DNA from: a virus
IMG/VR virus record: IMGVR_UViG_3300023174_000098
Span: 39,613 to 103,612 of that record
Length of the DNA stretch: 64,000 bases
Strand: one strand, 5' to 3'
Part shown: in pieces, positions 40,433-48,939 of the stretch
Numbering within the stretch: position 1 is the first letter of the stretch
How the letters are laid out: each line of letters begins with the position of its first letter
Translations under genes and position numbers: made by a program
The notes under the pieces: generated by a model
Told to the model about the DNA's origin: nothing
Seen by the model: the letters and a program-made list of their open reading frames with translations, nothing else
The model's database searches: none

Positions 40433-43060
40433 ATGAAATCAAATATATTTAAAATTTGTGAAGAAAAATTAAAAGAAAAAGGATTATTTGAGGATAAAAG
40501 ATATCAAAAAAGATTGAGCTGGGAACTCAAAGAAATAGAAGTTCAAGATAAAGAAAATTATTTTTTAGATCTATCAGTAAGAAAAGTAACATATCCTGAA
40601 AATCAAAATAATCTTTTGGTTCCATATCTTTTGGATATAGTTAAAGATTTCGACATAGATCGAGATCCTGAATTTTTCTATGGTGACCTACCAGATTGTG
40701 ATGTAGACTACATTCCTGTAGTGCGTGAATTTTTAAAGAACGAATGGGCTTCCAAAACATTTGGCGAGCAATATGTTTGTAATATTGGTAATTATACAAC
40801 ATATGGTATTAAATCATCATTGATAGATATGGCTAGAGTTCATGATAAAGATAGAGGAGAATTACTTGCTTTAACCACTAAACTTCAAACCAAGGATGAT
40901 GAAGGCAAAGCTTTGACTTGGGAGTCGGCAATGAAAGTTGATCCTGGTCTTAAAAAATATTGTGATGATAATCCTGATGTTGCAAAAGCCGCACAGAAGT
41001 TAATTGATCGAAATAGAGGCATGGGAGTTCACGCCGGTGGACTTATAATCAGTAGCATACCATTAACCGATCTTGTTCCTCTTGTTAAAAGGAAAGATGA
41101 TCCTCAAGCAAGTGCTTGGGTAGAAGGTCTTCACGGTCAAGACCTACAGCCGGTGGGTCTTGTTAAATTCGATTTGTTGGTTATTAGCAATCTTTTACAA
41201 ATAGCTCACTGTTGCAGGCTTGTGCATGAGCGACATGGTGTAGAAAAAATATGTGCTCTTCATGGCAAATCAAATTGGACCGATGTGGACTGCTATAGGA
41301 ATGATGAAAAAGCATTGATAATGGCAGATGAAGGAGATCTTAAATGTATCTTTCAGTTTGATTCAGATGGAATTAGAAATCTTGCTAGATCTGGTGGTGT
41401 TACAAGATTTGAGGATTTGGTCGCATACTCGGCTTTATACAGGCCTGGTCCGTTAAATATGAAGATGCACGAGAGATATATTGAGAGAAAAAGAGGCCGA
41501 GAGGAATATGAGCTTCATCCCATATTAGATTCTATTTTAGAGAAAACTTATGGAGTTATTGTTTACCAAGAACAAGTAATGAAGATTCTCAATGTGGTTG
41601 GTGATATTCCAATGCGAGATGTCGAGACTGTCCGAAAAGCCATAAGTAAGAAAAAAGTAGAACAATTCATAAAATACAAAGAAATATTTATAAAGAATGG
41701 AAGTAAAAACCTTGATCAGACAGAAGAAGAATTAGAAAATTTGTGGAATCTTATAGAATCTTTCGCTGAGTACGGCTTCAATGCTAGTCATGCCACCGCC
41801 TACACCCACGTTAGTTCTCGTCTTCTTTATTTAAAATCACACTATCCACAAGAGTTTTATACTGCTATTTTGATGTGTGAAGACAATACCGATAAAATCA
41901 AAGAGTATAGAAAAGAAATAATAAAGCACAATATAAAGATCAATAAGATTGATGTAAATAAATCTAAAGCAAATTTTAGCCTTGTTGATGATGAGATATA
42001 TTTTGGATTTTCTAATGTAAAAGGTATAGGAATAAATGTTGCTGAGCAGATAGTTGAAAAGCAACCTTATATCAATTTTGAAGATTTTATAGATAGATTC
42101 GGTACAGATTCTAGTGTCTTGAAACCTCTGGTGGCAACCGGTTGTTTCAAGGACTCTGATCCTGTTACGCTTTTTAAGTTTGCCGAGTCTTATAAAGATT
42201 ACATAAAAAAGAAAATTGATAGAAAGAAAAGACATCAGGCCTCTAGCAAAAAGAATAAAGAAGTATTAATGGATTTGATAGAAAAGGCCGAGAATTCCGA
42301 CGAGACTGTCGCTCGTCTCTCTAAAGGTGAAATTAGTCAAATAGATTCTAAAGATCTTAAAAAAGTAAGTAATTGCGAAATATGGAAAGAAAGATATAAG
42401 GGTTTAAAAATAGATGACAAAGATTTGTGGAAAGAAGTTTGCAAGCTAATAAACAAGATGACCAAGGCCACAGAAAAATTTAAGCTTAAAGATAATCAAG
42501 ATAAGCCAAAATTAGAGTCCTTTGACTCATCCCTAATAAGCATAGATAAAAAACTAGAAAAAGAACTTCTTGAATCTCTTCCCGAATGTGAGAAAAGGTA
42601 TTATGGATTTTCTTGGCAATCAAAAATCCAGGCAAGCCCTGATTATAAAGGCGGATATACCTTTGACTCCTTCACAGAGGGTGTTAATGAAATTTTGCCT
42701 GTAGAAGTCGAAATCATGGCCGTTAATAAAAGAAAAGGCAAAAGGGCAGAATATTATCAGGTAAAAGCCGAGGATGAAAATGGCGATGAAGGAATCATTA
42801 ATGTTTGGAAAGATGATTATAATTCTTTTCAAAAAGAGATAGTTGTTGGTAATTTTGTAAGATTGAGATTGAATGCGCCATCGAATGGTTTTAAAACGTA
42901 CACACTCTCTTCAATTGGACCAAGGAATTTTTATAAAAAGAAGCAAGTTGAAAGAGAAGATGACTACAGACTTGTCTTGTTAAGAAAATCTGATGGGATA
43001 TTGGACGAAGTTACCATTGAACAAGAAAAGGAAATAGAAAAATGTCAGACGAACTCGTAA
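40433..43060 (+). CDS. dnaE: DNA polymerase III alpha, C-terminal part of split gene
   Basis: 875 residues. It opens with about 85 residues that echo the region before the catalytic motif (RLSWELKEIEVQDKENYFL), then the catalytic LPDCDVDY (about 86-93), the third Asp in LVKFDLL (about 247), YRPGPLNMK, YQEQVM and YGFNASHATAYTHVSSRLLYLKSHYP. A helix-hairpin-helix (FSNVKGIGINVAEQI) and an OB-type domain (VEIMAVNKRKGKRAEYYQVK) follow near the C-terminus. With the 36552 product it makes a complete family C core. Its ATG has no clear Shine-Dalgarno, and an ATAATATAG stretch lies about 20 bases upstream. Confidence 0.92.
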   Translation: MKSNIFKICEEKLKEKGLFEDKRYQKRLSWELKEIEVQDKENYFLDLSVRKVTYPENQNNLLVPYLLDIVKDFDIDRDPEFFYGDLPDCDVDYIPVVREFLKNEWASKTFGEQYVCNIGNYTTYGIKSSLIDMARVHDKDRGELLALTTKLQTKDDEGKALTWESAMKVDPGLKKYCDDNPDVAKAAQKLIDRNRGMGVHAGGLIISSIPLTDLVPLVKRKDDPQASAWVEGLHGQDLQPVGLVKFDLLVISNLLQIAHCCRLVHERHGVEKICALHGKSNWTDVDCYRNDEKALIMADEGDLKCIFQFDSDGIRNLARSGGVTRFEDLVAYSALYRPGPLNMKMHERYIERKRGREEYELHPILDSILEKTYGVIVYQEQVMKILNVVGDIPMRDVETVRKAISKKKVEQFIKYKEIFIKNGSKNLDQTEEELENLWNLIESFAEYGFNASHATAYTHVSSRLLYLKSHYPQEFYTAILMCEDNTDKIKEYRKEIIKHNIKINKIDVNKSKANFSLVDDEIYFGFSNVKGIGINVAEQIVEKQPYINFEDFIDRFGTDSSVLKPLVATGCFKDSDPVTLFKFAESYKDYIKKKIDRKKRHQASSKKNKEVLMDLIEKAENSDETVARLSKGEISQIDSKDLKKVSNCEIWKERYKGLKIDDKDLWKEVCKLINKMTKATEKFKLKDNQDKPKLESFDSSLISIDKKLEKELLESLPECEKRYYGFSWQSKIQASPDYKGGYTFDSFTEGVNEILPVEVEIMAVNKRKGKRAEYYQVKAEDENGDEGIINVWKDDYNSFQKEIVVGNFVRLRLNAPSNGFKTYTLSSIGPRNFYKKKQVEREDDYRLVLLRKSDGILDEVTIEQEKEIEKCQTNS

Positions 43061-43467
43061 TTGATGAAACAAATTTTTTTCAATATTTTAAAGAAATTAA
43101 AAATAGTAAACCTGAGAAAAATGATATATTAGCAAGATATAGATCCAAGGCTCTTCTTGTTGATGGTTTAATGAAAAGAGATTTAATGAATTTACTAATG
43201 CATAACGACTCAAGGTCAGCATTAAAAGTAATGCAGAAGTTGGGAGGAGCGGTAGAAGAGGATGCCATTAGAGTTTTAAAAGACATATCTACTGATTTAT
43301 TGAACGGGCTCAGCCCAGAGGAAGTTGAGAAGAAAGAATATGAGTATATTTATGAAGCATTTTATTTTACCAAGCCCGAGTACTTCCCTGAAAACGATCC
43401 CCACTGGACAGCAATCTCAATTAAAAACAATTTTTTAGAAAAAAAAGAAGATTCGAATACTATATAA
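43042..43467 (+). CDS. hypothetical protein
   Basis: 141 residues, overlapping the end of dnaE-C by 19 bases. Helical and acidic, with an N-terminal NFFQYFKEI segment and a central ALKVMQKLGGAVEEDAIRVLKDI. Co-transcribed with the polymerase and possibly an accessory subunit; that is inference. Not recognised. Confidence 0.65.
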   Translation: MSDELVIDETNFFQYFKEIKNSKPEKNDILARYRSKALLVDGLMKRDLMNLLMHNDSRSALKVMQKLGGAVEEDAIRVLKDISTDLLNGLSPEEVEKKEYEYIYEAFYFTKPEYFPENDPHWTAISIKNNFLEKKEDSNTI

Positions 43468-43473
43468 GTTATT

Positions 43474-44100
43474 ATGATAGACGACCAATTCGACAAATGG
43501 ACACAGCAGTGGGACAAAGCTTTAGCAGACGGAGTTTTCGGCTCTAAAGACACCCCCAAGCCAGAGGCTAAAGACAAAGGTGCTGCAAATTTCTTTGGCC
43601 AAACTAATATAAGCGACTCCGACGCCGAAGCGGAACTAGAGTCCAGTGATGTTGATTATTGGAACAATGTTGTCAATTACTCTGAGTCTGAATCTCTCTT
43701 GACAGAAGAGAAAAAAGAATCAGCTCCTGAGGTAGTTGATATGTTTAAGAGTTTAAAGAATCCCGAGCTTTCTACTGTAAAAAGCTCTGATCCCGTCGAA
43801 GATATGGCTGATCTGATTGAAAAGACCAAGAAAATGAATAAATCCCAGAATCCAGTAGATTATATGAGTACTGGCAAGGATTCAAAACTTAAGGTCACTA
43901 ACGGCTGGAGCAGTGGAGAGGAATTAGAGAGTCTTATTGAGCTTAAGAAGAAGTTACATGAACTTCAAGTTTCTTTGACTTCTAAGGAAACTTTGGATCA
44001 AAAAACCGATACGGCCTCCAAAGAGATAGAGAAGGTTCTATCTATGATAGATAAAGTCAGCGATTCTATGGGTAATCGCCGTTTCAAGAGCGAGCCATAA
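43474..44100 (+). CDS. hypothetical acidic protein
   Basis: 208 residues, low complexity, Ser/Asp/Lys-rich, with a C-terminal helix pair (EELESLIELKKKLHELQVSL... EIEKVLSMIDKVSD). It starts seven bases after the previous gene. It may be a scaffold or head-core-like protein, but it has no targeting peptide. Not recognised. Confidence 0.6.
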   Translation: MIDDQFDKWTQQWDKALADGVFGSKDTPKPEAKDKGAANFFGQTNISDSDAEAELESSDVDYWNNVVNYSESESLLTEEKKESAPEVVDMFKSLKNPELSTVKSSDPVEDMADLIEKTKKMNKSQNPVDYMSTGKDSKLKVTNGWSSGEELESLIELKKKLHELQVSLTSKETLDQKTDTASKEIEKVLSMIDKVSDSMGNRRFKSEP

Positions 44101-44121
44101 TCCTCCCGGGTTTAGACTTCT

Positions 44122-45240
44122 ATGCACTTCTTCCCGTGCGGCTCACTTAAAGAACCTTGGGTAGAAGATTTCTATATTAGTAGAGAAAAATTCTCTAACA
44201 AACAAAGAAAAGACCCAAAAGAAACTTTAGTTATAACTAATTTTTGTGAATTAGGCGTAGAAACTCTAAATTGCAATTATAGCATACCAAGAGTTTTAGA
44301 AAAATTTAAAGATTACTATAGTATAGTTTTTGGATGGAGCGGCGGCAGAAGATATTTCTACAAACATCTTGTTGATGAATTTTGGGAATTAGATAAACGC
44401 CATTATTGGCTCAAAGACTATAGTAACGCCTGCATTCATAATTCTAAAAACTTATCTAAGTTAGAAGATAAGATTTCTGATTACGGTTATTTTGTCTTTA
44501 AGGGAGCCAGCTTAGGTAATTTTTTAGTTTCAAAAAATTGTAAGGAATGTTTGACTCCTACTTTAGAATCAAGTAAGTGCGTTAAATGTGGTAACGATAG
44601 TTTTTGGTTTCCTTTTTTAAACAATATCGATAGAGAGAGGGTTATTCCAATACCATTTCCATCTATAGATCCAAAATTGAAATCGAGTATCCCGGAGAAT
44701 AGTGTCGCAGTCTTCGCCAGGAACCGAAAAACCTACGGCAGAAATCTCCCAAGGGAATTTTATATCAATCTTAATAAACTTCTTAAATCCAAAGGTTTTT
44801 TTCCGATTTATCTTGGGGAGAATATTTCTTCTTTGAACATGGATGATTGTCTTGATTTTTCAAATAGTCCTGAAGCAAATGATTTAAACTTTACTTTATC
44901 TGTTTTGTCTTGTGTTAATTTTTCTATTCAATTTTGGACTGCCTCCACAAGATTATCTTCTATTGTAAAGACTCCTTTCTTATTAGTCGAATCCCCAGAT
45001 CAAATAGCAGGAGCAGGACAAGAAGGATACAGGATTGCCGCAACGACAAATTGGAATAAAAAGAAAATATTAATTTCTCATTACTTAGATTTTTTGGAGA
45101 ATCAAGAAACTTCTTTAGGTGCTGTATCTGAATCAATAGATGAAATGTTAAATGATAATTGGAGCCATAATATGTCTCTTGCAAAAAATAAAAGATTATT
45201 GTATTCTATGATAAATAAAAAGGGTTTATCTCAATGGTAA
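44122..45240 (+). CDS. GT-B-type glycosyltransferase-like protein
   Basis: 372 residues. The C-terminal half has the nucleotide-sugar side of a GT-B/GT9-like fold: VAVFARNRKTYGRNLPREFYINLNKLLKSKGFFPIYLGE, then a helix and SIQFWTASTRLSSIVKTPFLLVE, the place of the usual Gly/Ser-rich donor loop. An inserted zinc-ribbon-like stretch (CKECLTPTLESSKCVKC, about 136-152) is unusual. It overlaps the following paralogue by seven bases. Probably acts on virion or cell-surface glycans. The substrate is unknown. Confidence 0.6.
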   Translation: MHFFPCGSLKEPWVEDFYISREKFSNKQRKDPKETLVITNFCELGVETLNCNYSIPRVLEKFKDYYSIVFGWSGGRRYFYKHLVDEFWELDKRHYWLKDYSNACIHNSKNLSKLEDKISDYGYFVFKGASLGNFLVSKNCKECLTPTLESSKCVKCGNDSFWFPFLNNIDRERVIPIPFPSIDPKLKSSIPENSVAVFARNRKTYGRNLPREFYINLNKLLKSKGFFPIYLGENISSLNMDDCLDFSNSPEANDLNFTLSVLSCVNFSIQFWTASTRLSSIVKTPFLLVESPDQIAGAGQEGYRIAATTNWNKKKILISHYLDFLENQETSLGAVSESIDEMLNDNWSHNMSLAKNKRLLYSMINKKGLSQW

Positions 45241-46382
45241 TTGATTTTTTGAATAGAACTTCTGAAAAGATAGGCTTCAAAAGAGAAAAGTTCGATGATT
45301 CAAATGCCCCCACAGACTTAGATGATTTATTATTAGTCCCATTTTTTAATGATTTTAAATATTCTCATATATTATCTTCTTTCATTCTTAAAAACTATTT
45401 AAATAAATTCAAGAGCTCTAAGTATGTGATAGCCTGCTCATACCCAGGTTTTTCTCAACTCTTTCCTTATGTGGATGAATTTTGGACGTTATCTGATTTT
45501 GCTAATTTTAAAAAACTCTATGAAAGCTCAGATGAGTTTCATAATAAATCTACTAATTTCAATAATATTCTAAGGAATCTAAATGAGAATTTTAGAAATG
45601 TATTAGATTCTCAAATATTTAATCAATTTTATAATAACGGTTTTACAAATGATTATTATAAAAGCTTTGGTAAAAATTTTAATGTATTTTATCCCATGGT
45701 GCCCAGCTCGGCAGTATTGGGAAAAGATTTCTTAAAAATTATAAATCAGTCTTCTGGTTATAAAATTTTTATACATCCTGCAATTTATGTTGATTCTTGG
45801 AGGAACGGCAGGTGTTATAAGGCAAGCGTTAATAAAGAATTTTATGTAGAATTGATAAAGTTTCTCAGAGAGAACAACTTCTTTCCAGTTGTATGGAATC
45901 ATAATCTTTCTTTTAATTTAACCGAAGATCTTAAAAATGGTGAAGACTGCTTGTTTTTAAATGAATATGATATTTTTAAAGTTTTATCTGCCATTAGGAC
46001 AACCGGTTGTGTTCTAGACATATTTAATGGTATTTCAAGACTTGCAAAGGCGGCAAGAGTTCCATCTTTGGTAATAGAAGAAAGAAATAAATATTATTAT
46101 ACCAAAGAGTATGAATTAGATGACTTTACTAAAAACGATAAAATTCCCAACCTCTTTGTTTACACCTTTATGAGTTCTCTGATATCCGGTTCTAGGAGTT
46201 ACTGGAAGAACGAAATGTTTTTATATATTAAAAACAGTCTTCTCAATCTTGTCCCATACTCGGATAGAGAATCATGGCCAACAACTGAAGAAATTGAAAT
46301 TAGCGCTAATTACTCGGCTGTAAGAGAGTTTAAGAATAAAAGGCTTGGCACTCGTTTTGTGAAAATAAATTCGTTCGATTAA
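45234..46382 (+). CDS. GT-B-type glycosyltransferase-like paralogue
   Basis: 382 residues and a distant paralogue of the preceding protein. FYVELIKFLRENNFFPVVWNHNLS and FKVLSAIRTTGCVLDIFNGISRLAKAARVPSLVIEER occupy the same places as the matching segments there. The zinc-ribbon insert is absent. The two overlapping genes may form a heterodimer or act in sequence on one glycan. Not assigned to a precise family. Confidence 0.6.
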   Translation: MVIDFLNRTSEKIGFKREKFDDSNAPTDLDDLLLVPFFNDFKYSHILSSFILKNYLNKFKSSKYVIACSYPGFSQLFPYVDEFWTLSDFANFKKLYESSDEFHNKSTNFNNILRNLNENFRNVLDSQIFNQFYNNGFTNDYYKSFGKNFNVFYPMVPSSAVLGKDFLKIINQSSGYKIFIHPAIYVDSWRNGRCYKASVNKEFYVELIKFLRENNFFPVVWNHNLSFNLTEDLKNGEDCLFLNEYDIFKVLSAIRTTGCVLDIFNGISRLAKAARVPSLVIEERNKYYYTKEYELDDFTKNDKIPNLFVYTFMSSLISGSRSYWKNEMFLYIKNSLLNLVPYSDRESWPTTEEIEISANYSAVREFKNKRLGTRFVKINSFD

Positions 46383-46415
46383 CTATATTAGTTTTAACCC
46401 ACAAGGAAAATTAAA

Positions 46416-46658
46416 ATGAAGATAAATGTGATTCGTGATGAAGCCTACCACCACAGCCTCTCGCAGAGGGAAAAAGACGATGTCTTTAGGAAATGTTTGA
46501 GTATCTTTAAAAAAGGCGTCTCCGATAGCGGCGTTCTACAGGAATTAAAGATGCGGGAGTTTCATGAAACCCCAGGTCAGAAGAGAAGAAGAAAGAAAAA
46601 AGAAAGTGACGCATATCGCAGAAATCTAGAGAAAAAGAATAATGAGAGATTTCTATGA
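46416..46658 (+). CDS. rpsU: ribosomal protein bS21 homologue
   Basis: 80 residues. The helix DDVFRKCLSIFKKGVSDSGVLQELKMREFHETPGQKRRRKKKESDAYRR aligns with the bacterial bS21 core (GVLxE-x-RRREFYEKP then a basic tail). bS21 sits on the 30S platform beside the anti-Shine-Dalgarno end of 16S rRNA and affects initiation. An AAGGA ribosome site precedes the ATG. bS21 genes are known from other large phages. Together with the IF3 gene at 48940 this suggests control of translation initiation. Ribosome incorporation is not shown. Confidence 0.8.
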   Translation: MKINVIRDEAYHHSLSQREKDDVFRKCLSIFKKGVSDSGVLQELKMREFHETPGQKRRRKKKESDAYRRNLEKKNNERFL

Positions 46659-46665
46659 TTTTCTC

Positions 46666-46693
46666 TTGACACAATTATATCTCCTGATATATT
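46666..46693 (+). promoter_or_regulatory. strong sigma70-like promoter
   Basis: TTGACA and TATATT with 16-base spacing and a TGA before the -10 (extended -10). This is the best consensus match in the window. It drives the small gene at 46718. Confidence 0.78.
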
Positions 46694-46717
46694 CTTGAAA
46701 TCTATTGGGGGATAATT

Positions 46718-46966
46718 ATGTTAAACAAAAATCAAATAGATCAAATTTGTTTGAAGAGTGGCGGATCTAGGAGATGTAGGTATTTGTCTTCTGACACAAA
46801 GGAAGATGTGTATTTTTGTTTAAAAAACACTTCCAAAAAAATTATAATAGATAATCAAGTAAAAGAGTTTGCTAACTATTGTAACAAAAAAGATAAAGAT
46901 TTAAATTCTTTTGATTTGCCTTTGGGCGACAACTGCGGTGGTATTAGTTTTTCAAGGAAGTTTTAA
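46718..46966 (+). CDS. small Cys-containing protein
   Basis: 82 residues with six Cys (QICLKSGG, RRCRYL, YFCLK, NYCNKK, DNCGGI), which suggests metal binding or a disulfide-rich fold. Strong promoter and a GGGGGA ribosome site: probably highly expressed early. It could be a host-takeover peptide. Not recognised. Confidence 0.65.
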   Translation: MLNKNQIDQICLKSGGSRRCRYLSSDTKEDVYFCLKNTSKKIIIDNQVKEFANYCNKKDKDLNSFDLPLGDNCGGISFSRKF

Positions 46967-46967
46967 A

Positions 46968-47441
46968 TTACTTTTTTGCTTTTTTTAGCAAGCTTAATAC
47001 TTTTTCACCTTTATTTTTTTCCATTGCTGCGTCGACAACAGACTCCTGTAGATTTTCATCTTGGCTTTCCATTATTTTCTCAGCCAGAAGTTTCATGGTG
47101 TCTTCGTTATCTCTATTTTTGAAATAAAACATGCACACTAAAGCAATGCAACTAAATACTAAAAAAAGAGATCCATCTCCCTGTAAGACTTGTATTCCTG
47201 TGTTCTCATTTCTTGATATCGCCATGTTTAAGTTTAGGAGGCCATTTTGCACTTCTTTTAACTTGCTGTTTAAAATTTCTGCATCTTGTTTAAGCTTGCC
47301 AAGCTCCAACATCATTCCGTTTTGATTGTTGTTAATATCGTTTATTTTTCCATTGCTATTATTTATTCTGGATTTTGGATTAAAGTTAGCACAACCGGAA
47401 AAAAGGACTAGGACCATTAAAATAGACGTTAATGTTTTCAT
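46968..47441 (-). CDS. lipoprotein with C-terminal membrane segment, spanin-like
   Basis: 157 residues. A signal with lipobox LFSGC (Cys17) is followed by a coiled-coil-forming stretch (about 40-75) and a single membrane segment (GSLFLVFSCIALVCMFYF, about 90-107), then a 50-residue charged tail. An outer-membrane lipid anchor plus an inner-membrane segment on one chain is the layout of unimolecular spanins, but those normally end after the membrane segment, so this is only a possibility. AGAGG ribosome site. A lipoprotein of other function is equally possible. Confidence 0.55.
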   Translation of the reverse strand: MKTLTSILMVLVLFSGCANFNPKSRINNSNGKINDINNNQNGMMLELGKLKQDAEILNSKLKEVQNGLLNLNMAISRNENTGIQVLQGDGSLFLVFSCIALVCMFYFKNRDNEDTMKLLAEKIMESQDENLQESVVDAAMEKNKGEKVLSLLKKAKK

Positions 47442-47471
47442 TTTGTTACCTCTAATGTATATAGGGAAAGT

Positions 47472-47960
47472 ATGAAAGAATCTATTGTAGATTTTGGTGA
47501 AGAGTATGATGATTACGATTATGAATCACCTATTGAATTTGAAGCAAATCAAGCCTGTGATGTCTTAGAAAGCCATGACATAAGGACTTCTAGTGATTTC
47601 TTACTAGACGCTAATTATCTTGCAGCACATTATATTTATAAATTTTTTAGTGATAAAAAAACCAAATGCGGCAAACACATCAGCCCAAATCTCCTGAGCT
47701 GTGAAAAAAGGATTTCTATTGTTTTAAATACAAATATAATAGATTCTGTAAAAAGAATTTATTTAACACTAAACAACTATATTAAGATCACGGAAGAAGA
47801 CTTATCTTTTGCGAAAAAGACAGGCGATGTGACCCAGGAAATCAAACTTGTCAACGAGACTCTTAAAAGCTTATATGAGTTTGGTATCCCGCAGCAATTT
47901 GCCGGAGGCATGATTATTCTTTATTTGGAATTTTGCGAGGGAATAGATTTTGGAATATGA
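47472..47960 (+). CDS. hypothetical protein
   Basis: 162 residues with a very acidic N-terminus (VDFGEEYDDYDYESPIEFE) and helical remainder. It shares a divergent promoter region (TATATA at 47458-47463) with the lipoprotein gene. The next gene starts inside its end. Not recognised. Confidence 0.6.
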   Translation: MKESIVDFGEEYDDYDYESPIEFEANQACDVLESHDIRTSSDFLLDANYLAAHYIYKFFSDKKTKCGKHISPNLLSCEKRISIVLNTNIIDSVKRIYLTLNNYIKITEEDLSFAKKTGDVTQEIKLVNETLKSLYEFGIPQQFAGGMIILYLEFCEGIDFGI

Positions 47961-48276
47961 TTGCTTATTTTTAGGAATGAGATTTTTAGAATTAGAAATA
48001 CCTAAAGAAAAAAGATTTCTTTTAAAATATTTTACCACAAGTATTCAAAATACTTTTATTAAATATTTGATATTTTTTGGGGATTCTGAGAATTTTTGCG
48101 ATCACACGGGATTCAGGTGCCAAAAAAGGTGGTTAAATGATCTTACCGAAAGGTATAATGATTTAATTTATCTTTATGACAAGGCAAAAAAAGATATGGA
48201 TTTAGAACTTTTAACAAAATTGGATAGTGGAAAATTAGCCCTTGACAAGAAACAATGTAGATATATAATTAAGTAA
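47950..48276 (+). CDS. hypothetical protein
   Basis: 108 residues if it starts at the TTG overlapping the previous stop; a Met nine codons on (MRFLEL) is the alternative. Helical, with an FCDHTGFRCQKRW segment. Translationally coupled to the previous gene. Not recognised. Confidence 0.5.
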   Translation: MEYDCLFLGMRFLELEIPKEKRFLLKYFTTSIQNTFIKYLIFFGDSENFCDHTGFRCQKRWLNDLTERYNDLIYLYDKAKKDMDLELLTKLDSGKLALDKKQCRYIIK

Positions 48277-48279
48277 AGT

Positions 48280-48291
48280 TATATATATAAT
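48280..48291 (+). promoter_or_regulatory. TATATATATAAT directly before a virion gene start
   Basis: A 12-base alternating TA stretch ends one base before the ATG at 48292. A second box (TATATAAT, 48262-48269) lies about 22 bases upstream and could give a short leader instead. Confidence 0.35.
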
Positions 48292-48933
48292 ATGGCCTGC
48301 AACAATAACAACAATTACGAGTTTTTAATTAAAAGGAATGACACAAGTCCTTCCTTGAGATACAAGATATTTGACTGCGATTCCAGCCCTATAGACCTAA
48401 CAGAGGACTATACAATAGAGGCTAGCATGTGGTCTAACGCCAAACTAAAAAAAGATTTAGATACAGTTAATCAAGAAATACTATTTGCAAACAATATTGG
48501 ATTTGAAACTGTCTCGGTCGGCACTAATCTTCTTCTCAAAACATCTAACTCTTATGAGACTTTGGTTGTAACTGCTGTTGATAGTTACAACAATATGATA
48601 ACTGTAGATAGGGCTCAACTCGGTACAGAGGCATTAAATTGGAAAAAGGGTACAGTTATAAAGATAATAAAGTTTATCAATTCTCCTGCGACCAAAGAGC
48701 TTGTGAATTCAACAAGTTTGAATATGCAAGGGGAAGAAGAAACCTCTCTCTCAGAGAGTTACTTGGTTTATAATTGGCTAGATTCCGACACCTCGCTACC
48801 AGGGGATTATTTATTTGAATTTAAGGTTACTAAAACAAACACAGACACACAGGGCGTTGAGTGGACCCGAAAATATCCAGCAGAAAAAGAAGGTATATCT
48901 GTGAAAATACTAGATGGGAATTTAGAGGTCTAG
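48292..48933 (+). CDS. baseplate/fibre N-domain-like virion protein
   Basis: 213 residues of beta-rich sequence. The opening EFLIKRNDTSPSLRYKIFDCDSSPIDLTEDYTIEASMW resembles the N-terminal domain of baseplate upper proteins (BppU type) that mount receptor-binding proteins. The remainder has repeated beta strands (NNMITVDRAQLGTEALNWKKG). No Shine-Dalgarno; TATATA is immediately upstream. It probably attaches an adhesin to the baseplate, which is inferred from fold type. Confidence 0.55.
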   Translation: MACNNNNNYEFLIKRNDTSPSLRYKIFDCDSSPIDLTEDYTIEASMWSNAKLKKDLDTVNQEILFANNIGFETVSVGTNLLLKTSNSYETLVVTAVDSYNNMITVDRAQLGTEALNWKKGTVIKIIKFINSPATKELVNSTSLNMQGEEETSLSESYLVYNWLDSDTSLPGDYLFEFKVTKTNTDTQGVEWTRKYPAEKEGISVKILDGNLEV

Positions 48934-48939
48934 TTCAGG

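Noticed and set aside
37800-40500. Split intein joining the two DnaE halves
   Set aside because: The first half ends in a short tail without intein block A, and the second begins with DnaE-like sequence, without an intein C-terminal block or His-Asn.
46975-47000. Terminator between the convergent genes at 46966 and 46968
   Set aside because: Only a 5-bp stem (TTGCT/AGCAA) around a T-run is present, too weak to call.
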